Assembly: GCA_007922195.1 (NCBI GenBank)
Contig: ML682002.1
Coordinates: 620,001-684,000, forward strand
DNA length: 64,000 nucleotides
Reading direction: 5' to 3'
Source: Podocnemis expansa
Lineage: Eukaryota > Chordata > Testudines > Podocnemididae
Shown: positions 45,268 through 54,504 of the stretch, one piece after another
Layout of the letters: each line of letters begins with the position of its first letter
Numbering within the stretch: the first letter of the stretch is position 1
Program-made: the position numbers and the translations under genes
Notes under the pieces: generated by a model
Seen by the model: only the letters and a program-made list of their open reading frames with translations
Databases searched by the model: none
Told to the model about the DNA's origin: nothing

Positions 45268-45660
45268 GGCTATGTCTACACCTAAAATCTCAGTTTGAAT
45301 TTGGTTAGTCTGACCTAAGTAGTTCAAAAGTTAGTCCATGCTAAGCATGTTTTTTAGTTCAAACTAATTTTTAGTTTGAACTAGCCATGCTTTTTTTAGT
45401 TCAAACTAACTTTTTAGTTTGAACTAAAAAAATGCAGCTAATTCAAACTAAAAGTTAGTTCGAACTAAAAAAAATGCAGTTAGTTTGAACCAACTGCTAG
45501 TTTGAACTTACTTAGTTCGAACTAACGTGTCTACATCATGCTAGTTTGAACTAGCCAAAGTGGCTAAAATTTTTTAGTTTGAACTAGGCAAAGCCTAGTG
45601 TAGACAGGGTTCAGATTAAGGCTCCTCAATTCAAACTGATTTGCTAGTGTAGACATAGCC
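45268..45660. mobile_element. Palindromic-core MITE, adjacent second copy
   Basis: GGCTATGTCTACACCTA at the left and GCTAGTGTAGACATAGCC at the right form TIRs; flanks TCT and CCT differ by one base. The interior has at least six AGTTYRAACTA dyads separated by A/T-rich spacers. Only 19 bp separate it from the copy at 44881-45248. Confidence 0.85.
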
Positions 45661-46420
45661 CCTGTGTCCCATTTACACACAATAGCACACCTTTACCTCA
45701 TGGGGTGATAAAGTATCTAAGATAGACCCAGCAGTCTCACACAATAGCAAAGACGAGACAGTGGAGCCATTGAATTTGTCATATACTGAATTCAGTATAT
45801 TTTTTGGACTTTTCTGTTGAATCATTTTGATGACAGGTGCATGAACCTAGCAAAGATATTTTTGCAGCTGTGTCAGGTTATAGCAGATGTGTCCAGTTAG
45901 TTTTGTTCCAGAAATGCAAGAGGGGTTGATGTGTCTGTAACAGTGGGAATGAGGGAAAGGGACAGAGAGGTCCTTTATGGAAAACCCCTAGAAACAGTCA
46001 AGCCTGGAGTGAAAACTCAGGTGACTTGTTACTAAGTAAATTAACAAAGGCAAGCCCGAAGAAAAAGCTAAGTTTGTATCATTTCCAGTGTGAATATCAT
46101 TTCAATCGAGTAAGGCAGAAAGGTCACCTGCACGCAGAGCCATAGATTTGTGAAGCATTGTAATGCCAACTAAATGTCAATTGCTACCATACACGTTCCC
46201 ACCCATAATCCATAGTGGAACCTAACCGTTCTTCCTCATTTTCTCCACCCCCCCAAACCCACAGACAGACACAGTCAGTTCTTGGTTACGGTCATTACTG
46301 TCTTTCAGTGATTAGCTAGCTCACCACAACCTTCCAAGCTCTGATTTGATGGAACAGTCTGACTTGATTGTGTGACTTACACTTCCTTGCATTTATTTTT
46401 CTCCCACTCTGTAAGTTCCC
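45661..46420. other. No recognisable feature
   Basis: No repeat or gene recognised. Confidence 0.3.
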
Positions 46421-46535
46421 CATCTTCAAGCGTCCGATGAAGTGGGATTTTTTGTCCCATGAAGGCTCATGCAATAAATAAATTTGTTAGTCTTTAAAAA
46501 TGCCACAGGACTCCTTGTTTGTTCTACTTTTTTTT
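46421..46535 (-). mobile_element. Turtle-type SINE tail, antisense
   Basis: CGTCCGATGAAGTGGGATTT, CCCATGAAGGCTCATGCAAT, AAATTTGTTAGTCTTTAAAA, GCCACAGGACTCCTTGTTTG is the reverse complement of the SINE tail. The head is missing; a T-run follows. Confidence 0.8.
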
Positions 46536-47664
46536 TGTTTTGGGGTTTTTATCAAAGATTTTTAAAAGAGGATTGAAACCCACCCTGCTGGAACTTCCTC
46601 TGGGGTGACATGATGAAAGGCAACAGGTTAATAGTCTCTGAGGCCAGAACACACCAAACTCAGGGAAAGGTGGAAGCTTTAGAAGAAAAATTGAGGTCTC
46701 TTACAATCACTCCTGGTCAGATGTGTTAGCCTTGATGGGTGGCGGTTTTGGGGGCAGCAGATAGAGATGCTAGTTTCTTCATTCACTCTGGGTTGAAACA
46801 GAAGAACATAATGAAAAGCCCGAGGTGGAAAATGTTTTTCTTACTCTCTCTTTGTTTCATCTCCCCTTGATGTCTTAAATTTGTTACATTTTCTGCTGGG
46901 CTATTGCCAAGCTAGCCTTAGATTGTCAAGACAATGAAGAAAGCAGGAGACCAGAATAGGCTGTCAGTTGTTTAATTTCCTGCTATTAATGGAGCATAAT
47001 CTAAACATCAATGGCAAATATTTACCTTCACATTCCTCTGGTCCTGTGTTTTGATGGGTGATAGACAGCACTCCACCCTTCCCATTCTTGATGCTTGTGC
47101 TTTTTATGGCATACCCAAAAGGAGTAATGGAGACTGAAATACGGATGCCCATCTGAGTTCTTATCTACCAGCCCAGCGAGCTGTCTTCAAAATCATTGTC
47201 AGGTGAACCCTGGGTTTCTCTTGGGCATGCTGTGGGCCTAACATCATCTGTGTGCTTTGCTGCTGGCGAGGGTGACCTTCTGCCCACGTTGGAGCGTGCT
47301 TTCTATCAGCAGCAGTCCTTCAGCATACGGCAAAAGTTAAGCAAAACCCCCATGAGACTTAAATTAAGCATATGCTCAAGTGCTCTCTCAAAGAGGGTTG
47401 TTTTACTGAGTCAGAGCAAATGCACTTTACCAGCTTTGGGAGAGCATAAAAAAATAATAGCATGGCAGAGTACTTACTCATTCTAGTCAAGTGTGTCTGT
47501 GGTCTTTAAATAGTCCCAGATGTAATTTTGAGCCATACGTCTGAGCTGCCTCCCAGAAACCATCGTTTTAGCCTCTTTGATCTGTGCTGACTCCAGTTTG
47601 CAGCTGAGCCTGTTGATGGTCTGGGTCCCTGTCTGATGTTTATCTCTGTTCAGTTGTAGACTAC
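46536..47664. other. No gene identified
   Basis: No named repeat. A 62-codon minus-strand ORF (46964-47152, MGIRISVSITPFGYAIKSTS..) is followed by a possible donor (AAG, GTAAATAT) but lacks a convincing acceptor and is not recognised; it is left uncalled. Confidence 0.3.
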
Positions 47665-48180
47665 TTCCCAAGTGGCCTATGGGGAGAACATAGGTCCACT
47701 GACTACTCGAGGTCCCAGTCCAGGGACCCTAAAAATAGCAGCCACCTGCCACTATGTCCCCTTAGCACAACCATTTTACTTTCCCTGAGCCACTTCCTCA
47801 TGGCCCCAACCTTCAGAAAAGCTTCATCCCTACCTCAGGGCTCTTTAAAGTTCAGCCAGCTAGGAGCTCATTCTCATTCCTCAGGTCCCTGCCAGAAGTG
47901 AGGAATCTGTAGTGCTCCAGGTCCCTATGTCCAGCCATGAACACCATCACTATTCTTCTGACTCCAGCAAGGAACAGCCTGCCTCTGGCTCTGCAGCTCC
48001 TTTTATATGGTCCTCCTTGACACTGATTGGCTGCTCCCTGCAGCCTTTCTGATTGGCTGCTTCCCCTAAAGCCACTCAAAATTGCTTGGAGAAGTCCTTT
48101 ATTGTTCCTTTCCTGGGATGGGTGTGGCAAGACCTGCAGCCTCCAGAAGGGCGCGTCTGGGCCTAGTTCACTCTGTCACA
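47665..48180 (-). mobile_element. LTR-like element with CCAAT and TATA boxes
   Basis: Read on the minus strand it starts TGTGACAGAGTGAACTAGG at 48180 and runs through GCCAATCAG twice (CCAAT at 48056-48052 and 48030-48026) to a TATA box ATATAAAAGGAGC (TATAAAA at 48007-48001). This is the order of an LTR U3 promoter. No internal retroelement coding sequence follows. The low-coordinate boundary is approximate. Confidence 0.55.
48001..48056 (-). promoter_or_regulatory. LTR-type promoter: two CCAAT boxes and a TATA box
   Basis: On the minus strand CCAATCAG appears twice 26 bp apart, with TATAAAAGG 19 bp after the second. Transcription would start near 47975 and run leftwards, away from GPR20. Whether it is active cannot be told from the sequence. 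Confidence 0.45.
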
Positions 48181-49092
48181 GGGCAAAAGACTACCAAGAA
48201 AAAATGCTTTCTTTTGTACAAACTATTAAGCATGCATTAGGGACTCCACCTTCCCCAGGGAGGATATGGAGTACAAGAACTATGTCTTTTCTATATCCAG
48301 ATTGTATGTTCTCTCATAAGATAGGATATCATTACTTATGCATACATTTATTTTGGGTGGCCATTTGAAAGGAACTTCCTGCCTTCCAGGGTACAGTAAT
48401 ACATGATCACACTCTTTGGTTAACTATAAGAAGCATGATTACTCTTCCCTCAGAAATATTGGGACAAATTCAATTATTAGTCTGTGTCAAGTTAGGAAGC
48501 ACTGCTCTTGTGTGTATTTCTTTGTGATGTTTTCTATCAGCTGGCTACAGAGAGACTACAGGCACAATTTAGAACTGTTCTAATTTGGAACAAATTGGTA
48601 AATTATATGGTAGTAAGTCATCAGGACAGCTGGAATTCACCCAAGAGTTCAGAAGGAACTCAGATATGAAATTGTAGAATACTAACTGTGGTATGCAACC
48701 CATTGCTTAAATCAGCTTCTGTACCAGATAACTCGAGGATAGCTAATGTAACACAAATTTTTAAAAAAGGCTCCCGAGGCATACTTGGCAAATACAAATT
48801 GTTTGAAATTATACTAAATAACAGAATGATCGGAGAGAGAGAGAGATGAACGTGATATGTTGGGGGAGAGTCAACATAGCTTTTGTGATAGGAAATCATG
48901 CCTCACCAGGCTATTAGAATTCTCTGAGAGTGTCAACAATCATGTGATCTGGTACACATACTGTATTTGGACTTTCAAAAAGCCGTTGACAAGGTTGTAC
49001 ACCAAAAGCTCTTAAAGAAAGTAAGCATGCTTAACAGTGTTGAGTGTTTGTGAGCACAGTCTCACTGTTGCTCTTGCTGATTTGCTCTAGAG

Positions 49093-49616
49093 CAGTGGCT
49101 TCCAGTGTTTTTGACTCCAGGGCCATAGATATCATTCTTACAACCCTGAACGGCCACTGCTCTCTGCTCTACTCCCACTGCAGCCAGACAGAAGGATTGC
49201 AGTAAAGAAGCTTCCTCCTCGTTGATCTCCCATCTCCCTGGCTGCAGCCGGGAAACTGTACACATCCTGTAGCCTTGTGCTCTCCATCTGGGTCCCCAGG
49301 CACTGGCTCCCTTCTATAGTTGGTGATGGAAAACCAGTGCTCCCATCCCTCTGGCTCCAGTAAGGACCCCAGTGCCTATAAACCCAGGGGGAGCACTTTG
49401 CTGTGCTGCCTGCTGCAGCCAGTGGGGGGGGGGGGCACTGATCTCCCCTCCCCTTGGTTGATGTACGGAGCCTGCACAGTCTTTTAGCACTGCAAAAATG
49501 CCTTCCACCCAGATCCTTAGCCCACAGCTCGCTGCTGCAGCCAGTGGGAGCAGAGTGGAAGGACACTTTGAAAGCCCCCAGGGGCCACTTCCTGGGCCAC
49601 AGCTTGGGAGCCACTG
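49093..49616. mobile_element. hAT non-autonomous element with perfect TSD CTCTAGAG
   Basis: Ends CAGTGGCTTCCAGTG and (reverse complement of the right) CAGTGGCTCCCAAGC; CTCTAGAG flanks it at 49085-49092 and 49617-49624. The interior (524 bp) has a G-run at 49427-49436. The 158- and 118-codon ORFs on the minus strand are compositional. Confidence 0.9.
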
Positions 49617-50393
49617 CTCTAGAGTAAAGTAAGCTGTCATTAGATAAGAGGGAAGGTCCTTTCCTGACACACTAACTCGTTAAAGGTAGGAAACAGAGGG
49701 TAGAATAAATGGTCAGTTTTCACAATGGTATGGGCTACACAGTGGTGTCTCCCTGTGTCTGTATTGGACCAGTATAGCTCAGCTTATTCATACATGCTCT
49801 GGAAAAGAGGCAAATAGTGAAGTGGAAAAGTGTGCAGATGATACTAAATTATTTAAGATAGTTAGGGCAAAAGCTTACTGTCAAGAGTTACAAAGGGAAC
49901 TCACAAGACTGGGTGACTGGACAACAAAATGGCTGATGAAATTCAGTGTCGATAAATGCAAAGTAATGCCCATTGGAAAACAATCTCAATTACACAAACA
50001 AAACGCTAAAGTCGAAACAATAAAGAAAAAAATTATCACCAAAGAAAGAGCTTGTTGTCACCGTGAAGCGTCTTGTGAAAACATCCCCTCAGTGTGCAGT
50101 GACAGTCAAACAAGTTAACAGAATGTCAGGAACCAGTAGGAAAGGGATAGATAATAAATGAGAGAAAATACTATAATATTACTCTGTAAATCAATGGCCT
50201 GCAGAAGCCGATCTGCAACAACTCCAGTTTATTACCTCAAAGCAGGCCTCATTCAGGGAAGTTCTGCCTACTTGATGAGTTGAGGAGAACTAAGAGCTAA
50301 TTAGACCTTTAGGCTGATGATACAAAAAGCACAGAAAGGAAGAAAGTAGGAAATGAGGAAAGCAGAAAGCTAGAGATTGTGCTTCATTTAGGA

Positions 50394-51117
50394 CAGAGGC
50401 TGGCAACCCAAAACGTAAGAGCCATTTTAAAAAATTTCTTCAATAACCAAGGCTCTGTCTACACTAGACAACGTTAGGTTGAATTTGTTAATTTGAACTA
50501 ATAAGTTCAACTTTAATTTGAACTGAACTCGACCTTATTAAGTTGAGTTAACAAAGTGGACTAAGTCAACTTAAAGTTTAGTCGACTTAGTCCACTTTGT
50601 TAATTCGACTTAACTGCCCTTAATTTGACCTTAATAAAGTCGAATTAAGGGTTAATCCAGGTCTACACCTGGATTGTAGATTAAGGGTTAATCCAGATCT
50701 ACACCTAGCTGTTTCGAACTAAGAGTTGAGTTAAGGCTTAGTTCGAACTAACAGGTGGGTCTTATTAATTCGATTAAAGCTTTCATTAAGTTGAATTAAG
50801 GAATTTCTTAATTTGACTTAATGAACATCTAGTGAAGATGGGGACTAATTTAGTTTGAATTAATCCTCCTTACTTCGATCTCGATTGCTAGTGTAGACAT
50901 AGCCCAGGGGTTTTGAGAGCCACAGTGGGTGTAGGCTCCTGGGGGAAAAGGGGAAAATGGGGTGGGTGCCTGCTGCAAGGTATTATGGTGGGGAGGGGAG
51001 CCTGGAACCAGGATCAGGGCCCCTGAATGTTTTCCCGGTGGGGCCTGGAGCCAGGAGCTGCAAGAGGACAGTCAAAGAGCCACATGTGTCTCCAGAACCA
51101 CAGATTGCAGACCCCTG
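50394..51117. mobile_element. hAT non-autonomous element with perfect TSD ATTTAGGA, split by a MITE
   Basis: Ends CAGAGGCTGGCAACCC and (reverse complement of the right) CAGGGGTCTGCAATCTG; ATTTAGGA flanks it at 50386-50393 and 51118-51125. The palindromic MITE at 50451-50904 lies inside, leaving about 270 bp of hAT sequence. The right part is homologous to 1344-1484. Confidence 0.9.
50451..50904. mobile_element. Palindromic-core MITE nested in a hAT element
   Basis: The ends GGCTCTGTCTACACTAG and GCTAGTGTAGACATAGCC form TIRs. The interior mixes AGTTGAGTTAA, TTAAAGTTTAGTCGACTTAG and AGTTCGAACTAA dyads. A 27-base phrase built on GATTAAGGGTTAATCCAG..CTACACCT is directly repeated at about 50647-50707. 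The adjacent trinucleotides are CAA and CAG. Confidence 0.85.
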
Positions 51118-52069
51118 ATTTAGGAACTGAGGGCACCCTAGTATTGTAGGAGTGAGACTATGCAGTGTATAAGAGTGGAGGAAACTAATACTGTAAATAA
51201 ACCTCACTGCGTGTTTGACCAGCAAAATGTCTCCATGCTCTTTGTGGGGTTGGGCAGTGGTAGGACTCCTTAACCAAACACTGAATACTGAGGGAGATGG
51301 CTGCACCATCTTAAGGAAAAAAAGAAAACATATATTGGAACTGGGGAAAGCTTGGAGGAGCACAACAAAAATGATGAGGTATATGGAACAGCTTCCATGT
51401 AAAGAGAGATTAAAAAAAGACTGGACTGTTCCATTAGGAAAGCGATGACTAAGAAAGGATGTGATGGATGTCTATAAAATCACAAATGCTATAGAGAACA
51501 TGAACATGGGAGTGTTGTTTACTCTTCCATAGCACAAGAACTGGGGGGTCTCTAGAGGAAATTAATAAACAGCAGATTTAAAGTAAACATTAGAAAGTAG
51601 AATGCACTGTCAACCTGTAAAACTTGTTGCCAAAGAATGTTGTGGAGGCCAAAAATGTAAGCTGGATTTAAAAAAAGAACTAGATAATTTTACATAGGAT
51701 AGGTCCATCAGTGGCTATTAGTCACGATGGTCAGGATGCAACTCCACGCTATGGATGTCCCTGGACAGCTGACTGCTAGATGATGGGATAGACAACAGAG
51801 AGAGGATCAGTCCACAAAGTGCTCTGCTCTGATCAGGCCCTCTGAAGCGTATGGTACCAGCACGGTGAGAGACTAAATAGACCATTGGTCTGGTTGTTCT
51901 TATGATCTGTTACTACCAACAGCTAATGGAGCTCTCATTTGGTTCACATGGTAAAGGTCTGCAGTGTTACCAACCCCAAACACTGAAAAGTTGTACCTCA
52001 GGCCTTCCAAAATCATGGGATTCAAAAAAACAGCATATGTTGTAGATGCTTTTTATTCTGGTTTCTGAG

Positions 52070-52305
52070 GTGTGGTCTACACTACAAGGTTAGATTGACC
52101 CAACTACATTACTCAGCTATAGATGCTAATTCTGCTGTAGACACCACTAGGTTAATGCAAGAATTCTTCCGTCAACCTAGCTAGCAGCTGTTGGGGACAT
52201 GCTTAACGACACCGATTGACGAATAGCTTCCATCACTCTAGTGAGTGTTTACACTGAAGTGCTAATTCAATACAACTGCTGTAGAGGTTTAAGCGTAGAC
52301 ACAGA
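52070..52305. mobile_element. MITE of a second GTCTACAC family
   Basis: GTGTGGTCTACACTACAAGG at the left and GGTTTAAGCGTAGACACAG at the right are diverged inverted repeats. The interior (GTCAACCTAGCTAGCAGCTGT) is not a chain of dyads, so it differs from the palindromic-core family although the ends are similar. Confidence 0.5.
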
Positions 52306-53657
52306 ATGAGCCTTTAGCTCACATCATGGGGGTCATGTTTCAAGCTTTACTCCACAGCCATTTGAATTATAAGGTACATAAAAAATAAAAATAATAAAAA
52401 GACCCCCCCCCCAACCTTCCAAAAAGCTGTGATTCTCACATGTTTAAGTAACTTTGTGAGCTGGGGCTTTACTAAAGTACCAAACAGCTTGAAAGCCTTG
52501 ATCAAATGCCAGGAGTTGGCAAGACTGGGTCTTTATAACTGGAATTGCAAGAGTAGGCTTCTGATCCTGGCTCCACAGGAACTGTCTTACTTAGCTAGGA
52601 ATTGTAGCTATTGTTCAACACACACTCATTGGTTACACATCCTTGTGATTGCAACCTTTTCCTCTGCAGCCTGCCGGATGCCCCCTGTGCCTGTACCAAA
52701 TTCAGCTGCTGAGGTCATTTGCCACACACATTTTTCAAAGCCTCATTACATCCCCTAGCCCACTTTGAATTCTTCCTCTGGCACATCACAGCACAGTGCC
52801 AGGAAGCCCCATTAAAAAGATCGCCATCAATGCAGCTGCTTAAGTCCCAAGACCACTGTTGAGTCTTTACAGGCCCCTACCTGCCCTCACATTGGCTCTG
52901 TTTCCCATGATGACTATCCATTAAGTTCCTGAAAAAGTGTGGAATCTGCATTTAAAAGCTCTAGCCTCTTCCCGCTTCTCATCATGCACAATGTGTCAGC
53001 CTTGCCTTTCCTTCCCAGAGCAGTTAAGGCAGCTTGCTCCTTTCTCTTTCTGAGAAAATGAGTCTGCTCTGGCCTGAACCCCACTCTGGCCAATGAATAA
53101 GATATCCCATGATCTCCTTCCTGGGCTTTTTGTCTCTAGAACTAGAATTTTCTTGGTTTAACTCACCCACTCTTCTCTCAGTGCTCTGGTCTCGAGATCC
53201 ACACACACAAATGGGAGAAATGAGCCATGCCCTGATGAATTCTCCCTTGACACCTTTCTTCCTTCCCTGCAGAGAGCTCCCTTTGCCATATCGCCCCTTT
53301 CCCCTGCAGGTTCTTGTCCTCTCTGTCATGGCCCTCTCTGCTCTCCTTATCTGCCCTAGTCTCTTTGCATTTACACCCTCCCTTCTGTTCTCAGGGAGGC
53401 CAGGTTCCATCATCCTTGGGTCCACAGGCTTCTCTGTGCTTTCTTCCACACCTCCCCTTCCAAATGGAGCGGGCTCTCCAAAGCCACTCTCTTCTCCTCC
53501 TTCAAATACCTTTGCAAGCGCTACAGCTGTCATGACACCTGAAGGAAAGCGTAAAGGAAGTGGCTAACGTATGCTTAATAGGTGGGTCAATATTTAGTGT
53601 ATATAAATGTGCAGAGCCCAGGGCAGTGGTTCAGAGTGAACATCCCCAGGTCCCACT
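52306..53657. other. No gene; low-complexity pyrimidine-rich stretch with overlapping ORFs
   Basis: 52940-53560 is C/T-rich on the plus strand and has long ORFs on both strands (152 and 169 codons) with no recognisable domain. The overlap on opposite strands and the skewed composition argue against a gene. The rest is unassigned. Confidence 0.35.
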
Positions 53658-53974
53658 GGGTGTGTCTACTTAACCTGGCTTAATTTAACCTGGCTTAAGT
53701 CGATGTAAGCAACTCCATAGTCACATCTGACATTTATTAAGTTGACTTAAGCACTAGCTTAAATCAGCTTAAAAACTCTTGCCCTTAAAGTCGACTTTAA
53801 GCGTGAAGTCAACTTTATTAAGTCAACTTAATGAAATGTGGCTGCCTAAGTCAACTTTATTAAGTGGCTACCCTGGCTTAAGTCAACTTAATAAAGTCAA
53901 CTTAAAAAAATGTGAACTGTCTAAACTGACATAATTAGGTTGACTTAACTGAGCCCTCTAGTGTAGACTTAGCC
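53658..53974. mobile_element. Palindromic-core MITE (GTCGACTTAA type) with TSD ACT
   Basis: GGGTGTGTCTACTTAACC at the left and (reverse complement) GGCTAAGTCTACACTAGAG at the right; ACT flanks both ends (53655-53657, 53975-53977). The interior alternates AAGTCAACTTTATTAAGTCAACTT-type dyads. It is the last repeat before the clean block containing GPR20. Confidence 0.85.
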
Positions 53975-54504
53975 ACTGAAGTCCCTTAACTCTGAAAATC
54001 AGACCTGGATCGGCCTTTATGTGCCAGAGGGACTTAGTGCATAAACTCCCCACCCAACTGAGGAACTGCAGAGCTGAAAGAAACAAACAGGAAGGAAAAA
54101 AATATGTTTTGTCTGCGTGTAATGGATCTTCGTTCCACTTCCTTTTTGAATGGGCAGGATTTAAATGCACACATGGAAGGGGAAGGACGGCTTGTTAAAT
54201 GTCCCTGATGAAAGTGGTGTTTGAGGGGAACTAGTGTTTGGCGTCAAGGGTTCTCATGCCGAGTTTATAGCTGGCATTCATTCATGGCAGCATTTTAATC
54301 CTGTCACTTTGAGTGTGTTCGCAATCAAGTTAAACTCTGGTCATTCCTAAATGCCATAAATCCATAGCTCCCCATGTCAAAATGTGTAGCAATAAATGCA
54401 AAGCTCTGGTCCATGATTAGTGCTCTCAAACACTGCAGCACTAATGACAATTTTCCGTTTGAAATTGTGAACATCCTTTTATGCGAAAAAGTTGGCACAC
54501 ACAG
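53975..54504. other. No recognisable feature
   Basis: Unique-looking sequence between the MITE and the candidate GPR20 poly(A) site. Confidence 0.35.

Larger units (their letters stand above)
48600..51920 (+). mobile_element. CR1 LINE, decayed, with nested insertions
   Basis: Sense CR1 ORF2 from AGTAAGTCATCAGGACAGCT (about 48611) through CACCCAAGAGTTCAGAAGGA, AAAAAAGGCTCCCGAGGCAT and the RT motif, now CADD (49831-49842; CR1 normally FADD), to a 3' end near 51917 (ATTGGTCTGGTTGTTCTTATGATCT). It is interrupted at 49027-49625 and at about 50198-51272. A (GA)n run lies at 48833-48845. The frame is broken. Confidence 0.82.

Noticed and set aside
44881..45660. CRISPR-like array of repeated short palindromes
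   Set aside because: Repeats are degenerate dyads without uniform spacers, flanked by TIRs, in vertebrate DNA.
46964..47152. Possible exon encoding MGIRISVSITPFGYAIKSTS.. with a GTAAAT donor
   Set aside because: No convincing acceptor (an in-frame stop lies just upstream in purine-rich sequence) and no protein family recognised.
53024..53567. 169-codon minus ORF and 152-codon plus ORF
   Set aside because: Opposite-strand overlap in a pyrimidine-rich tract. The minus ORF's YLIHW near its end briefly suggested a chromodomain, but the rest does not fit.
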